From Streptomyces aurantiacus (GTDB taxonomy: Bacteria > Actinomycetota > Actinomycetes > Streptomycetales > Streptomycetaceae), in assembly GCF_027107535.1 (NCBI RefSeq), contig NZ_CP114283.1:6200001-6264000 (forward strand): a DNA stretch of 64,000 nucleotides, given 5' to 3'. Under the pieces are notes generated by a model that was given only the letters and a program-made list of their open reading frames with translations, made no database searches and had not been told where the DNA came from. Shown piece after piece: positions 18,542-27,060 of this stretch. The translations under genes were made by a program, and so were the position numbers. Within the stretch, counting starts at the first letter, position 1; every line of letters starts with the position of its first letter.

Positions 18542-20427
18542 GTGGCGACGGCGTGTACCGGCGCGGGTTCCGGTTCCTGCGGACCAGGCGACGGGTGGTC
18601 GCGCGCCTCGCCGCGTGGTCCGTGCTGGAGTCCGGGCAGACCTTCCTCACCGGGTACGCGCTGGCGCGGGCCGTCGACGCGGGCTTCCTGGCCGGTCGGG
18701 CGACTGTCGGGCTGAGCTGGCTGGGGGCCGCCGCGATCGCCGTGGTCGCCGGGGCGTACGGCACCGGGCGGGTCTACGCTGCCGTGGCGGCGCTGGTCGA
18801 GCCCTTGCGGGACCGGCTCGTACGGGACGTGGTCGACCGGGGGGTGCGGGACGCGGACAGGGGCGCGCTGTCCCGGCTCACGCAGCAGGTGGAGATCGCC
18901 CGGGACACCTTCGCCGGAGTCGTGATGGTGTCGCGTTCCTTCGTGTTCACCGCCGCGGGCGCCCTCGTCGGGCTGTTCTCCCTCGCGCCGCTGCTGCTGC
19001 TCGTGGTCGGGCCGCCGCTCGCCGCCGGAGTGGCCCTGTTCGCGCTGACCCTGCGGCCGCTGACCCACCGCCAGGAGGCGTTTCTCGTCGCCGACGAGGA
19101 ACTCGCCTCGCAACTCGGCGCCGTCTGCCCCGGGTTGCGGGACATCACGGCCGCCGGCGCCGAGGAGCAGGTCGCCGCCGCGGTGCGGGAACGGATCGGG
19201 GCCGAGCAGCGCGCCGCGCGTTCGCTGGCCCGGTGGGGCGTACTGCGCGTGGTGGCCCTGACGGTCGGCGGACAGCTCCCGATCGTGCTCCTGCTCGCCA
19301 CCGCGCCCTGGCTCCTCGCGCACGGCGTCACGGCGGGCGCCCTGGTGGGCGCCCTCGCGTACGTCGGCCAGTCACTGCTGCCCGCCCTGCAGAACCTCAT
19401 CCACGGCCTGGGCACGAGCGGCTCCAGACTGGCGGTCGTCCTGCGCCGCCTCTCCCCGGACACCCCGGACACGGACACCACGGGCACCCCGGAGCCCCCA
19501 CCCACGTCCCGATCCGTACCAGCGCCGGTGCCGGCGCCGGCACCGGCACCGACGGGCTCAGCCCCGCCCGCCGCCGTCACCCTCTCCCACGTCACGTTCG
19601 CCTACGGTCCCGCCAGCGAACCCGTGATCGAGGACCTCGACCTGACCGTCCCCCACGGCACCCACCTCGCGGTCGTGGGCCCCAGCGGCATCGGCAAGTC
19701 CACTCTCACCGCGCTCATGGCCGGACTCCTCCAACCGACCGGCGGTTCCGTGCGGGTGCGGAGGGCGCCCGGCGCCCGTCCCGGCGAGCACCACCGCGTA
19801 CTGATCCCGCAGGAGGCGTACGTCTACACCGGGACGCTCGCCGAGAACCTCGGTCACCTGCGGCCGGACCCCGTGCCGGAGGCGGAGCTGCTGGCCGCGG
19901 CCGATGCCGTCGGGCTGACCGCGCTGCTCGACAGGCTGGGCGGACCGACGGCCGAGGTCGCCCCGGCGACGCTGTCCGCGGGCGAGCGCCAGCTCATCGC
20001 GCTGGCGCGCGCCCATCTCGCGTACACCCCCCTTGTCCTGCTCGACGAGGCGACCTGTCACCTCGACCCCGCGGCGGAGGCGCGCGCGGAGCGTGCCTTC
20101 GCGCGACGGGGCGGCACTCTCGTGGTGGTGGCGCACCGGGTCAGCTCGGCGCTGCGGGCCGACCGGGTGCTGGTCATGGACGGCCGTCGCACCGCGTACG
20201 GCTCCCACGCGGAGCTGCTGGACCGGTCGCCGCTCTACCGCGACCTGGTCGGCGCCTGGTCGGGCGCCTCACAGCCATCCCTCACCCTGGGAGATCCGGA
20301 TGGCGTCGACGCGGTTGCGGGCCCCGGTCTTTCTCGTGATGGCCGCCATGTAGTTGCGTACGGTCCCGTTGGACAGATGGAGACTGCCCGCGATCTCCGC
20401 GACGGAGGCCCCGTCGGCGGCGAGTGA
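18538..20427 (+). CDS. ramB: ABC half-exporter of the lanthipeptide cluster (RamB/AmfA-like)
   Basis: The 629-residue partner half-transporter starts with GTG in a GTGA overlap with ramA. It has a six-helix membrane domain, an Ala/Pro/Thr linker near residues 315-340 and an ATPase with Walker A GPSGIGKSTL, signature LSAGERQLIALARAH and Walker B LVLLDEATCHLD. The glycine of the LSGG signature is Ala here, a feature often seen in one half of asymmetric heterodimers. The last roughly 50 residues run antisense through the 3' end of ramR and look unlike transporter sequence, so the frame overlaps the convergent regulator gene by 159 bases. Confidence 0.88.
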   Translation: MSGDGVYRRGFRFLRTRRRVVARLAAWSVLESGQTFLTGYALARAVDAGFLAGRATVGLSWLGAAAIAVVAGAYGTGRVYAAVAALVEPLRDRLVRDVVDRGVRDADRGALSRLTQQVEIARDTFAGVVMVSRSFVFTAAGALVGLFSLAPLLLLVVGPPLAAGVALFALTLRPLTHRQEAFLVADEELASQLGAVCPGLRDITAAGAEEQVAAAVRERIGAEQRAARSLARWGVLRVVALTVGGQLPIVLLLATAPWLLAHGVTAGALVGALAYVGQSLLPALQNLIHGLGTSGSRLAVVLRRLSPDTPDTDTTGTPEPPPTSRSVPAPVPAPAPAPTGSAPPAAVTLSHVTFAYGPASEPVIEDLDLTVPHGTHLAVVGPSGIGKSTLTALMAGLLQPTGGSVRVRRAPGARPGEHHRVLIPQEAYVYTGTLAENLGHLRPDPVPEAELLAAADAVGLTALLDRLGGPTAEVAPATLSAGERQLIALARAHLAYTPLVLLDEATCHLDPAAEARAERAFARRGGTLVVVAHRVSSALRADRVLVMDGRRTAYGSHAELLDRSPLYRDLVGAWSGASQPSLTLGDPDGVDAVAGPGLSRDGRHVVAYGPVGQMETARDLRDGGPVGGE

Positions 20428-20871
20428 GAGCACCGTCAGCTCTCTTTGGGTCAGCGGCATCCGGGCGGCCTGGAGGAAGCCGAATCCGAGCGAGTCGTCG
20501 ATGAAGCGTTCGCCCGCGGCCACCTTCCGGATCGCCGAGACGAGCCGCTCGGGCGAGCCTTCCTGATCGACGAAACCGAGCGCCCCCGCGTCGAACGCGC
20601 GTCGCAGGAGACCCGGTTTTCGCGCCGTGGCCAGCACCAGCAACCGAGGGTCCTTCCCGTTCCGCCCGCAGAGGTCGCCGAGCGGCGGCACCCCGTACGT
20701 GTCCGCCCGCTCGAGATCGGCCGCGCAGATGTCCGGCTGTAACGACCGAATGCTCCTGGGTGCACCGCACCACGGAGCCTCGAACACCGTCAGATCGGAT
20801 TCCTGGCGGAGCCACTCCGCCAGTACCGACCTCACCAGACACACGTCATGCACCAGAAGCACCCGGATCAC
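20269..20871 (-). CDS. ramR: Orphan response regulator of the ram cluster (RamR-like, LuxR-type HTH)
   Basis: The 200-residue product has a receiver-like N-terminus (VIRVLLVHDVCLVRSVLAEWLRQ) and a LuxR-type helix-turn-helix C-terminus (LTQRELTVLSLAADGASVAEIAGSLHLSNGTVRNY). The receiver is atypical: HD replaces the usual acidic pair and the phosphorylation region (PDICAADL) is altered, as in RamR-type orphan regulators that act without a partner kinase. RamR homologues activate ramCSAB. The GTG at 20871 was chosen because it opens the receiver directly. The gene is convergent to ramB. Three perfect or near-perfect 13-base tandem repeats lie 19 bases upstream of its start. Confidence 0.88.
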   Translation of the reverse strand: MIRVLLVHDVCLVRSVLAEWLRQESDLTVFEAPWCGAPRSIRSLQPDICAADLERADTYGVPPLGDLCGRNGKDPRLLVLATARKPGLLRRAFDAGALGFVDQEGSPERLVSAIRKVAAGERFIDDSLGFGFLQAARMPLTQRELTVLSLAADGASVAEIAGSLHLSNGTVRNYMAAITRKTGARNRVDAIRISQGEGWL

Positions 20872-20889
20872 ATCCGCCCCTTCTGTCCT

Positions 20890-20928
20890 CCGTCTGCCCA
20901 TTCCGTCTGCCCATTCCGTCTGCCTACT
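20890..20928. repeat. Three tandem 13-bp repeats upstream of ramR
   Basis: CCGTCTGCCCATT occurs twice head-to-tail (20890-20902, 20903-20915), followed by CCGTCTGCCTACT (20916-20928) and a further partial CCGTTG. The block begins 19 bases upstream of the ramR start codon, inside the expected 5' leader or promoter. It could be a multi-site regulator platform or a variable-number repeat. Confidence 0.75.
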
Positions 20929-21235
20929 CCGTTGTGTCCGCTCCCACTGACTGCGTGCCTTCTGCGCGTGCCCACAGGCTGGCGCGTCCCACCTATCCCT
21001 TTTCCCGGGCGTGAAGAACCAGCCAAGGGGGCGCGCGGCAGCGCACAAGCGGGGCGCGGAAGCCGCGCGCCGCACAACGCCCGCCGGAGTGAGGGCGGGG
21101 TTCTCGGCACGGATGCGCCTGCGTGCGAGGGCGGTCGGCACGTCTGCCGGGGCGCCTTCGCCGTGCGGGAACCGCCCTCGCGAGGGAGCCTTGACCAGGG
21201 ACTCCTTCGCGTGTCCGAGGCAGGAGGTGGTCGGC
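20929..21235. other. Promoter region of ramR and start-side region of the next PP2C gene
   Basis: The gap between the ramR start and the PP2C start is 364 bases. Apart from the tandem repeats at 20890-20928, I see no gene. The PP2C frame is open back to 21011, but that upstream stretch is Arg/Ala-rich and lacks domain similarity, while an AGGAGG site favours the GTG at 21236. Confidence 0.5.
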
Positions 21236-23383
21236 GTGTCCGACTGGCAGACGTCCGGCCACCCGCCCCAGCCCGCCCCGGCGCCGGTCGGCCGGCCGCT
21301 GCTCTCACTGACGCTGGCCGCGCTCATGGACGATGTGCACGCCCATTCGGGAGCGGTGTACCTGCTGCCGCCCGGCGAACAGGTCCTGGAGATGGCGGTG
21401 ATGGCCGGGCTCCCCAGGGCGTTCGCGGCCCCCTGGGAGCGGGTGGGGCTGAGCGCTCCCATTCCGGTGGCGGAGGCGGCGCGTGACCGGCGGCTCGTGT
21501 GGGTGGGCGGCGAGGCGGAGATGGCCCGCCGCTATCCACGGATCTCGGTGGTCCTGCCGTACCCGTTCGCGCTGGCCGCCCTGCCGGTGGCGACCGGCCG
21601 CGCCACGTACGGAGCGGTCTTCGTGACCTGGCCGGGTGCGCATCCCGCGGATCTGTCCGCCTGGGAGCGGGACCATCTCACGGCCGCCTGCGACCGGCTC
21701 GCGATCCGGCTGGAGCGGGCCCTGGACAAGGGCCACCCCATCCGGCCGGAGCCCGATCTGCTCGCGCCGGCAGCGATGGCGAGCGTGGCGGGAACGCTGG
21801 GCACGGTCGAGGCGGCGCGGATGGTGGCCCGCCTGCCGTACGGGCTCTGCGCGCTGGATCTGCGGGGGCGGATCACCTTCGCCAACGCGGCGGCGGCCGA
21901 GCTGCTGGGGCTGCCCGTCAGCGGCCTGCTCGGCACCCAGCTGTGGGCGTCGGTGCCCTGGCTGAACGACCCGGTCTACGAGGACCGCTACCGTGCCGCG
22001 CTGCTCAGTCAGCAGGCGACGTCGTTCGTGGCGCTGCGGCCGCCCTCGGACTGGCTGTCGTTCCGCCTCCATCCCAGTACGAACGGGCTGAGCCTGCGCA
22101 TCACCCGGGCACGGGCCGTGGCACGGGAGGGCCGCGCGGCCTTCCAGCACGGGGACACCGGCACGCGTCTCGTCACCATCTCCCAGGTGCTGAGCCTGGC
22201 CGGGGCGCTCACCGAGGCGGTCGGCGTGCAGGACGTGGTGCAGCTGGTCGCCGACGAGATCGCGCCCGCCGTCGGCAGCCAGGGACTGGTGATGCTCGGC
22301 TCCGCGGCGGGCCGGCTGCACGTCCTCGGACACCGGGGATATCCGGATCCGCGGGTGGTGGAGCGGTTCGACGGGATGCCGCTGACCGAGCAGACACCCG
22401 GTACACACGCCCTGCAGAACGGTGTGCCGGCCTTCTTCGGCTCCCGCCAGGAGCTGGAGCGGCTCTATCCGGCCCTGGACACCACGTCCGGCGGCATGGC
22501 GGCCTGGGCGTACCTGCCGCTCATCGCGTCCGGGCGGCCGGTGGGCACCTGCGTGCTCGCGTACGCCGAACCGCATCCCTTCCCGGCCGACGAGCGTGCC
22601 GTACTGACGAGTCTCAGCGGGCTCGTGGCGCAGGCGCTGGAGCGGGCCCGTCTCTACGACGCCAAGCACCAGCTGGCCCACGGTCTGCAGGCCGCGCTGC
22701 TGCCCCACTCGTTGCCGTCACTGCCCGGCATCGAGGCGGCGGCCCGCTATCTGCCCGCCACCCAGGGCATGGAGATCGGCGGGGACTTCTACGACCTCGT
22801 GCCCACGGCCGGGGAGGCGGCGGCGGTGATCGGGGACGTGCAGGGCCACAACGTCACCGCGGCGGGTCTGATGGGTCAGATCCGTACCGCCGTGCGCGCC
22901 TACACGACCGTCGGCCAGCCGCCCGGGGAGGTCATGAGCAGCACCAACCGGCTGCTGATCGATCTGGGGGCCGAACTCTTCGCGAGCTGTGTCTATCTGC
23001 GTCTGGACCCGGCGCGCGGTCAGGTGGTGATGGCTCGCGCGGGGCACCCGCCGCCGCTGCTGAGAAGGCCGGACGGGAAGGTACGGGTGCTCGACCTGGC
23101 GGGCGGCCCGCTGCTCGGTATCGACGCGGGCGCCACCTACCCGACCACCGCGGTGGCACTGCCGCCCGGCTCGCTGCTCGCCCTCTACACCGACGGCCTG
23201 ATCGAGTCCCCCGGGGTCGACATCGAGGACGCGCTGGCCGGGCTCGCGGAGCGCCTCGGCGAAGTGGGCGACCGACCGCTGGACGAGGTGGCCGACAGTC
23301 TCGTACGGCACAGCGGCACGGCGGAGCAGCGGGTGGACGACGTGGCTCTGCTGCTGCTCCGCGCGGTTCCCCATGTCCCCTAG
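21236..23383 (+). CDS. GAF/PAS/GAF-PP2C (RsbU-type) protein phosphatase
   Basis: The 715-residue regulator contains a GAF-like domain (about 20-160), a PAS domain (PYGLCALDLRGRITFANAAAAELLG, about 195-290), a second GAF (about 320-470) and a PP2C phosphatase (MEIGGDFYDLV, AAVIGDVQGHNVTAAGLMGQIRT, ARAGHPPPLL, ALYTDGLIES, RVDDVALLLLRAV). It would dephosphorylate an anti-anti-sigma factor in response to a cytoplasmic signal. Unlike the other two PP2C proteins in the window it lacks a C-terminal ATPase. The GTG at 21236 follows AGGAGG by eight bases. A strong terminator follows at 23427. Confidence 0.88.
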   Translation: MSDWQTSGHPPQPAPAPVGRPLLSLTLAALMDDVHAHSGAVYLLPPGEQVLEMAVMAGLPRAFAAPWERVGLSAPIPVAEAARDRRLVWVGGEAEMARRYPRISVVLPYPFALAALPVATGRATYGAVFVTWPGAHPADLSAWERDHLTAACDRLAIRLERALDKGHPIRPEPDLLAPAAMASVAGTLGTVEAARMVARLPYGLCALDLRGRITFANAAAAELLGLPVSGLLGTQLWASVPWLNDPVYEDRYRAALLSQQATSFVALRPPSDWLSFRLHPSTNGLSLRITRARAVAREGRAAFQHGDTGTRLVTISQVLSLAGALTEAVGVQDVVQLVADEIAPAVGSQGLVMLGSAAGRLHVLGHRGYPDPRVVERFDGMPLTEQTPGTHALQNGVPAFFGSRQELERLYPALDTTSGGMAAWAYLPLIASGRPVGTCVLAYAEPHPFPADERAVLTSLSGLVAQALERARLYDAKHQLAHGLQAALLPHSLPSLPGIEAAARYLPATQGMEIGGDFYDLVPTAGEAAAVIGDVQGHNVTAAGLMGQIRTAVRAYTTVGQPPGEVMSSTNRLLIDLGAELFASCVYLRLDPARGQVVMARAGHPPPLLRRPDGKVRVLDLAGGPLLGIDAGATYPTTAVALPPGSLLALYTDGLIESPGVDIEDALAGLAERLGEVGDRPLDEVADSLVRHSGTAEQRVDDVALLLLRAVPHVP

Positions 23384-23426
23384 ACGGGCCCGCCCCGCGA
23401 CCAGCCGCACGAAGCCGTACGCACGA

Positions 23427-23462
23427 AGTGGCCCGGTCCTCCCGCCGGAGGACCGGGCCACT
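23427..23462. terminator. Perfect 16-bp stem terminator between convergent genes
   Basis: AGTGGCCCGGTCCTCC (23427-23442) pairs perfectly with 23447-23462 across a CGCC loop. It lies between the stops of the PP2C gene and the convergent S1 protease gene and can serve both. Confidence 0.9.
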
Positions 23463-23494
23463 GCGAACGGCACCGTTACTGACGAACCTTCAGA

Positions 23495-24877
23495 TCACTG
23501 GCGGTTGGTCAGGCCCGAGCCGTCGTCCACGCCGTCGCCGTTGTGGTCGCCGACCTCACCGGTCTGGTCACCGACGCCGCCGACCTGCTCCTCGCCGCCG
23601 ACCGCGTCGCCACCGGCGCCGGCTTCCTCACCCGCGCCGGCCTCCTGGCCCGCGCCCGCTTCCTCGCCCGCACCGGCCTCTTCACCGGCGCCGGCCTCTT
23701 CGCCCGCGCCCGCTTCCTCGCCCGCACCGGCTTCCTCACCGGCGCCGGCCTCTTCGCCCGCGCCGGCGCCACCGGCACCGAGCGTCGCGCCGACCGCGGC
23801 CAGCGCGGTGGTCACGGGCTGGAAGAAGGTCTCGCCGCCGACCTGGCAGTCGCCGCTGCCGCCGGACGTCAGGCCGATCGCACTGCCTTCCGCGGTGAAC
23901 AGGGAGCCGCCGCTGTCACCGGGCTCGGCACAGACGTTGGTCTGGATGAGGCCGGTGACCGTGCCCTCCGGGTAGTTCACGGTGGCGTTGAGGCCCGTGA
24001 CCTCGCCGTCGCTCAGGCCGGTGGTGCTGCCCATGCGGATGACCGTCTGGCCGACCGCGGCCTCGGCGGCCTCCGTGATCTCCACGGTCTGCTCGCCGGT
24101 GTTCACCGTGCTGGGCGCCACCGTCGCGGGGTCGTCGTACTTGACGAGGGCAAAGTCGCCCTCCCCGGGGAAGGTGGCAGCCTCGACCGTGCCGATGGGG
24201 GCGCCGGCCTCGGAGTCCGACCACTCGGCGGCCGCGACACCGCAGTGGCCCGCGGTCAGGAAGGCCGGGGCCCCGTCGTCGGCGGTCACGTTGAAGCCGA
24301 GCGAGCAGCGGGCTCCGCCGCCGAAGATGGCGTCGCCGCCCTCGACGAACGTCTTGAACGTGCCGGCGGACTTCTTGATGGTCGCCATGCCCGAACCGAG
24401 GCTCTGGACGGTCGACTCCACCTGGTCCCACTTTGCGCCCGTGACGGTGCTGTCGGCGGTGACCTGGATCTTGTTCGTCCTGGGATCGACGGCCCACGAG
24501 GTGCCGGGGACGGTCGCCTTGGTCTTCAGCGTCTGCGAGGCCGCCGTGAGTTCGGCGGTGCTGTTCTCGACCTGGCGGACGACGGCTCCCGCCTTCTCGC
24601 CCAGGATGATGTTGTTGTCGTCGCCCACGACGTTGATGATGAGCTGCTGCTTACCGGCGTCGTAGTACCCACCGGCGTAGTCCTCGCCGAGCAGCTCGGC
24701 CAGCTGGGCTGCGAGGTCAGACGCGTCCGCGGCCTTCACCGTTCTGGGGGCGGCACCTTCCGTCGCGTCGGTCTGGGACGCCATCGCGTTCGGCAGGATG
24801 AGTGCCGCCGCGCCGAGCGCGACCACGCTTCCTGCGGCTATGACGGCCTTGCGCTTCGGTATCCGCTTGTGACTCAA
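23495..24877 (-). CDS. Secreted S1-family serine protease (streptogrisin-type) with acidic repeat tail
   Basis: The 460-residue preproprotease has a signal peptide (to about residue 33), an alpha-lytic-type propeptide (about 45-180) and a chymotrypsin-fold domain. The triad is His211 (LTAGHCG), Asp241 (GEGDFALV) and Ser322 (GDSGGS), with disulfide pairs expected at 191/212 and 316/344. After residue 368 comes a run of AGAGEE repeats, then a short tail, DHNGDGVDDGS, that looks like a calcium-binding Asp repeat. The start is a TTG at 24877, eight bases after AGGAGG; the frame is open further up but lacks sense there. The acidic tail may anchor or keep the enzyme soluble. Confidence 0.9.
   Translation of the reverse strand: MSHKRIPKRKAVIAAGSVVALGAAALILPNAMASQTDATEGAAPRTVKAADASDLAAQLAELLGEDYAGGYYDAGKQQLIINVVGDDNNIILGEKAGAVVRQVENSTAELTAASQTLKTKATVPGTSWAVDPRTNKIQVTADSTVTGAKWDQVESTVQSLGSGMATIKKSAGTFKTFVEGGDAIFGGGARCSLGFNVTADDGAPAFLTAGHCGVAAAEWSDSEAGAPIGTVEAATFPGEGDFALVKYDDPATVAPSTVNTGEQTVEITEAAEAAVGQTVIRMGSTTGLSDGEVTGLNATVNYPEGTVTGLIQTNVCAEPGDSGGSLFTAEGSAIGLTSGGSGDCQVGGETFFQPVTTALAAVGATLGAGGAGAGEEAGAGEEAGAGEEAGAGEEAGAGEEAGAGEEAGAGQEAGAGEEAGAGGDAVGGEEQVGGVGDQTGEVGDHNGDGVDDGSGLTNRQ
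23605..23775. repeat. Coding 18-bp tandem repeats (AGAGEE units) in the S1 protease gene
   Basis: About eight units of roughly 18 bases encode AGAGEE/AGAGQE with small variations. Every unit keeps the frame, so expansion or loss would only change tail length. It is a coding minisatellite, not a CRISPR or a noncoding element. Confidence 0.85.
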
Positions 24878-25452
24878 CTTCTTGACCTCCTGGGGACTGG
24901 GGGGTCCGAGCCGCCGTTCGGCAGCTGACTGCGGGCGCCTGGATGGCTGTAGGTACGCAAGCGGCACGTGTGGCGTTCAACGTTGTTTCCCAACTTCCTT
25001 TGCGAATGCATGAATCAGTCACGCGGGATGTACGGTCCCCGGCGCCGGGGACCGCGGGCATCACGACGCTGACCACCACCGATGCGGCCGGACGCCCCGA
25101 GGACGGCTTCACCGCGGGCACACGAACCGGCCAGGTCGCGGTGGCGGCGAGGCAGGGGCGACGGTGCTCGCGGCGCCCGCGGCACGGCGGCCCGTGCGGG
25201 CCGAGGACCACGATGCGGAGGCCCACGACGTTCCGGCGCGAGGTCACGGAGTGGGTGTCCCGGCCGAGGAGGCCGCCACAGAACTCCGCCGGAATGCATT
25301 ACGGAGGGCGAAAACGACCGGAAGTACGGCCACCTGGCCCTGTGGCCGCATCCGGCCCATTCGGGCTTATTCCCGTGATGCCATCGGAAATCCGATGCCC
25401 CCCGATGGATCCCCTATTGGATCTCCGTGTCCCATCGGCCTACCTTCGAGAC
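24878..25452. other. 575-bp divergent intergenic region with strong dyads
   Basis: No convincing gene was found here between the S1 protease and DJ-1 genes. A loop-free 22-base perfect palindrome (arms CGGTCCCCGGC) lies at 25033-25054. Close to the DJ-1 start there is CATCGG-AAAT-CCGATG at 25382-25397, and a wider pair, CCGATGG at 25402-25408 with CCATCGG at 25432-25438. The repeated CATCGG half-sites look like a regulator platform for the DJ-1 gene. Open frames across the middle are Arg-rich and not protein-like. Confidence 0.55.
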
Positions 25453-26148
25453 ATGTCAAAGATTCTTTTCGTAGTGACCGGTGCCGACTTCTGGACTCTC
25501 GCGGACGGCACGAAGCACCCGACCGGCTTCTGGGCCGAGGAGGCCGTCGCCCCGTACGAGGCGTTCAAGGCCGCGGGCCACGAGATCGTCGTGGCCACCC
25601 CGGGCGGCGTCGTGCCGACCGTGGACCAGGGCAGCCTGGCCGCCGAGGTCAACGGCGGCCAGGAAGGCGCGGCGAAGGTCGCCGCCGGCCTCGCCTCGTT
25701 CGAGGAGCTGCGCAGTCCCGTCCGCATGGAGGACGTGGACCTCGACGAGTACGCGGCCGTCTTCTACCCCGGCGGCCACGGCCCCATGGAGGACCTCGCG
25801 GTCAACGCCGACTCCGGACGGCTCCTCACCCGCGCCCTGGAGTCCGGCAAGCCGCTCGGAGTCGTCTGTCACGCCCCCGCCGCACTGCTCGCCGCCACGA
25901 AGGAGGACGGCGGCAACGCCTTCGCCGGCTACCGCCTGACCGGGTTCACCAACGCAGAGGAGACCCAGGCCGGGCTGGCCGACAAGGCCAAGTGGCTGCT
26001 CCAGGACCGCCTGGTGGAGCTCGGCGCCGACTTCCAGGAGGGCGAGCCGTGGGCTCCGTACGTGGTGGTCGACCGGAACCTCGTCACCGGCCAGAACCCC
26101 GCCTCCTCCGCGCCGCTCGCCGCCGAGCTCCTCAAGAAGCTCGGCTGA
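25453..26148 (+). CDS. DJ-1/PfpI (type 1 glutamine amidotransferase-like) protein
   Basis: The 231-residue protein belongs to the DJ-1/PfpI superfamily of Hsp31/HchA-like members. The nucleophile elbow GVVCHAPAALL places Cys139 next to His140, with a conserved Glu in GFWAEE near residue 30 and the loop FYPGGHGPMEDL. Such proteins act as glyoxalase III, chaperone or deglycase-like stress enzymes. The ATG at 25453 was chosen because the domain begins at once (MSKILFVVTGADFW). The ribosome site is weak. Three CATCGG-type dyad elements lie within 75 bases upstream. The gene is apparently monocistronic. Confidence 0.9.
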   Translation: MSKILFVVTGADFWTLADGTKHPTGFWAEEAVAPYEAFKAAGHEIVVATPGGVVPTVDQGSLAAEVNGGQEGAAKVAAGLASFEELRSPVRMEDVDLDEYAAVFYPGGHGPMEDLAVNADSGRLLTRALESGKPLGVVCHAPAALLAATKEDGGNAFAGYRLTGFTNAEETQAGLADKAKWLLQDRLVELGADFQEGEPWAPYVVVDRNLVTGQNPASSAPLAAELLKKLG

Positions 26149-26685
26149 CGGGCCGCCGGGGTCCGGGCTGACGGCTTCTCAGGGAGCCGGACGGCCACCC
26201 CTTCCGCAACCGAGGCCATCGGTTCGCCCTCCGCTACTTCGCGGTGACAGCGCGTGCGCCGACCGGAGCGGAATCCTGGCTTCAGCAAATCTGCACATCG
26301 AATACGCACCCGGGTCACGGCACGCGGCGAATCCCCACAGGGATCGTCGCGTGCCGTGTCATTGGCGAGGTGTGCCCGATTCGGGATCGCGATGCCGGCC
26401 GCCGAAATGTGAACCACCCCGGGGCCATGTGAAGAAGTCGCCACCGAGCGGTGCGCAGGCCTGCACGGTTGAACGGATCCGCCCTGCAAATGCCCAGATC
26501 ACACGCGTCGTTGATTGGAAGCGCGACGCGGCACCGTGCTTTGATCCATTGCACCGCGGGGGCCGTTCGGTTTCCGTTTCCGGGTTCCGGTTCCGGGATC
26601 CCGGCGCTCGCGGTCGCGGCCGACCATCTGTCCCCAGAGGGGGCCGCTCCCCCCTTGTGAATACCAATAGGAAGGGAAGTTCATC
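26149..26685. other. 537-bp intergenic region with large hairpin before the precursor peptide gene
   Basis: No gene was found. A long imperfect hairpin lies at 26316-26358: CACGGCACGCGGCGAATCCC pairs with 26340-26358 with one mismatch and one bulge across a CACA loop. It may terminate DJ-1 transcription or shape the leader of the peptide operon. A GGTTTCC/GTTTCC/GGTTCC repeat tract at 26569-26605 follows. The base composition is less GC-rich than the surroundings just before the precursor gene. Confidence 0.5.
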
Positions 26686-26901
26686 ATGAACTCCACCCCC
26701 CAGGTTCAGACCGTCGAGATCTCCGACGCCGAGCTCGACAACGTCTCCGGCGGCCTCGCCCTGAACGCCCTCAGCACCGTCACCGGTGTCGTGGACGGCA
26801 TCGCCCCGGTCTCCGGCCTGGTCGACACCGCCGTGGGCACCGTCGAGGGCGCGACCGGCCTGAACACCGCCCCGGTCACCGGCCTGGTCGCCGGTCTCTG
26901 A
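26686..26901 (+). CDS. Cysteine-free double-glycine leader precursor peptide
   Basis: The 71-residue peptide has an acidic N-terminal leader (VEISDAELDNVSGG) ending in the Gly-Gly processing site at residues 22-23, as read by C39 peptidases. The predicted 48-residue mature part is hydrophobic, Gly/Val/Ala/Thr-rich, without Cys, Lys, Arg, His or aromatic residues, and contains an internal repeat, APVSGLVDTAVG and APVTGLVAGL. Similar Streptomyces peptides are often annotated as type A2 lantipeptides, but no Cys is present and no modification gene lies nearby, so thioether rings are impossible. It is followed by HlyD and two ABC genes. A GGAAGGGAA ribosome site supports the start. Its activity is unknown. 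Confidence 0.85.
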   Translation: MNSTPQVQTVEISDAELDNVSGGLALNALSTVTGVVDGIAPVSGLVDTAVGTVEGATGLNTAPVTGLVAGL

Positions 26902-26960
26902 TCACTTCGTGATCGCATGACGTGCCGTGAGTCCCGGAACCGTTTCGCGGTTCCGGGACT
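26900..26960 (+). terminator. Double hairpin after the precursor peptide gene
   Basis: A small hairpin, GATCAC-TTC-GTGATC (26900-26914), overlaps the stop codon. It is followed by a perfect 13-base stem, AGTCCCGGAACCG with CGGTTCCGGGACT (26930-26960), with a TTTCG loop. It is placed to attenuate transcription into the exporter genes or to protect the precursor mRNA. Confidence 0.75.
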
Positions 26961-27060
26961 TACGGGTGCCATGGAGCGGACCCCGTACACAGGGGTGCCG
27001 TGAACCACTCGGCTCGCCCGTGAGCCGCTCATCCAGTTCCTCGCAGGTGAGGGAAGACCC

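Noticed and set aside
23605..23775. Regular repeats that could suggest a CRISPR array
   Set aside because: Units are contiguous 18-mers without spacers and encode AGAGEE in frame.
24878..25452. Possible genes in the protease/DJ-1 gap
   Set aside because: Candidate frames are Arg-rich, lack ribosome sites and domain similarity on both strands.
26686..26901. Lanthipeptide (type A2) interpretation of the double-glycine precursor
   Set aside because: The core has no cysteine and no lanthionine synthetase is adjacent; the ramC enzyme at 13773 has its own cognate peptide with the LLDLQ leader.
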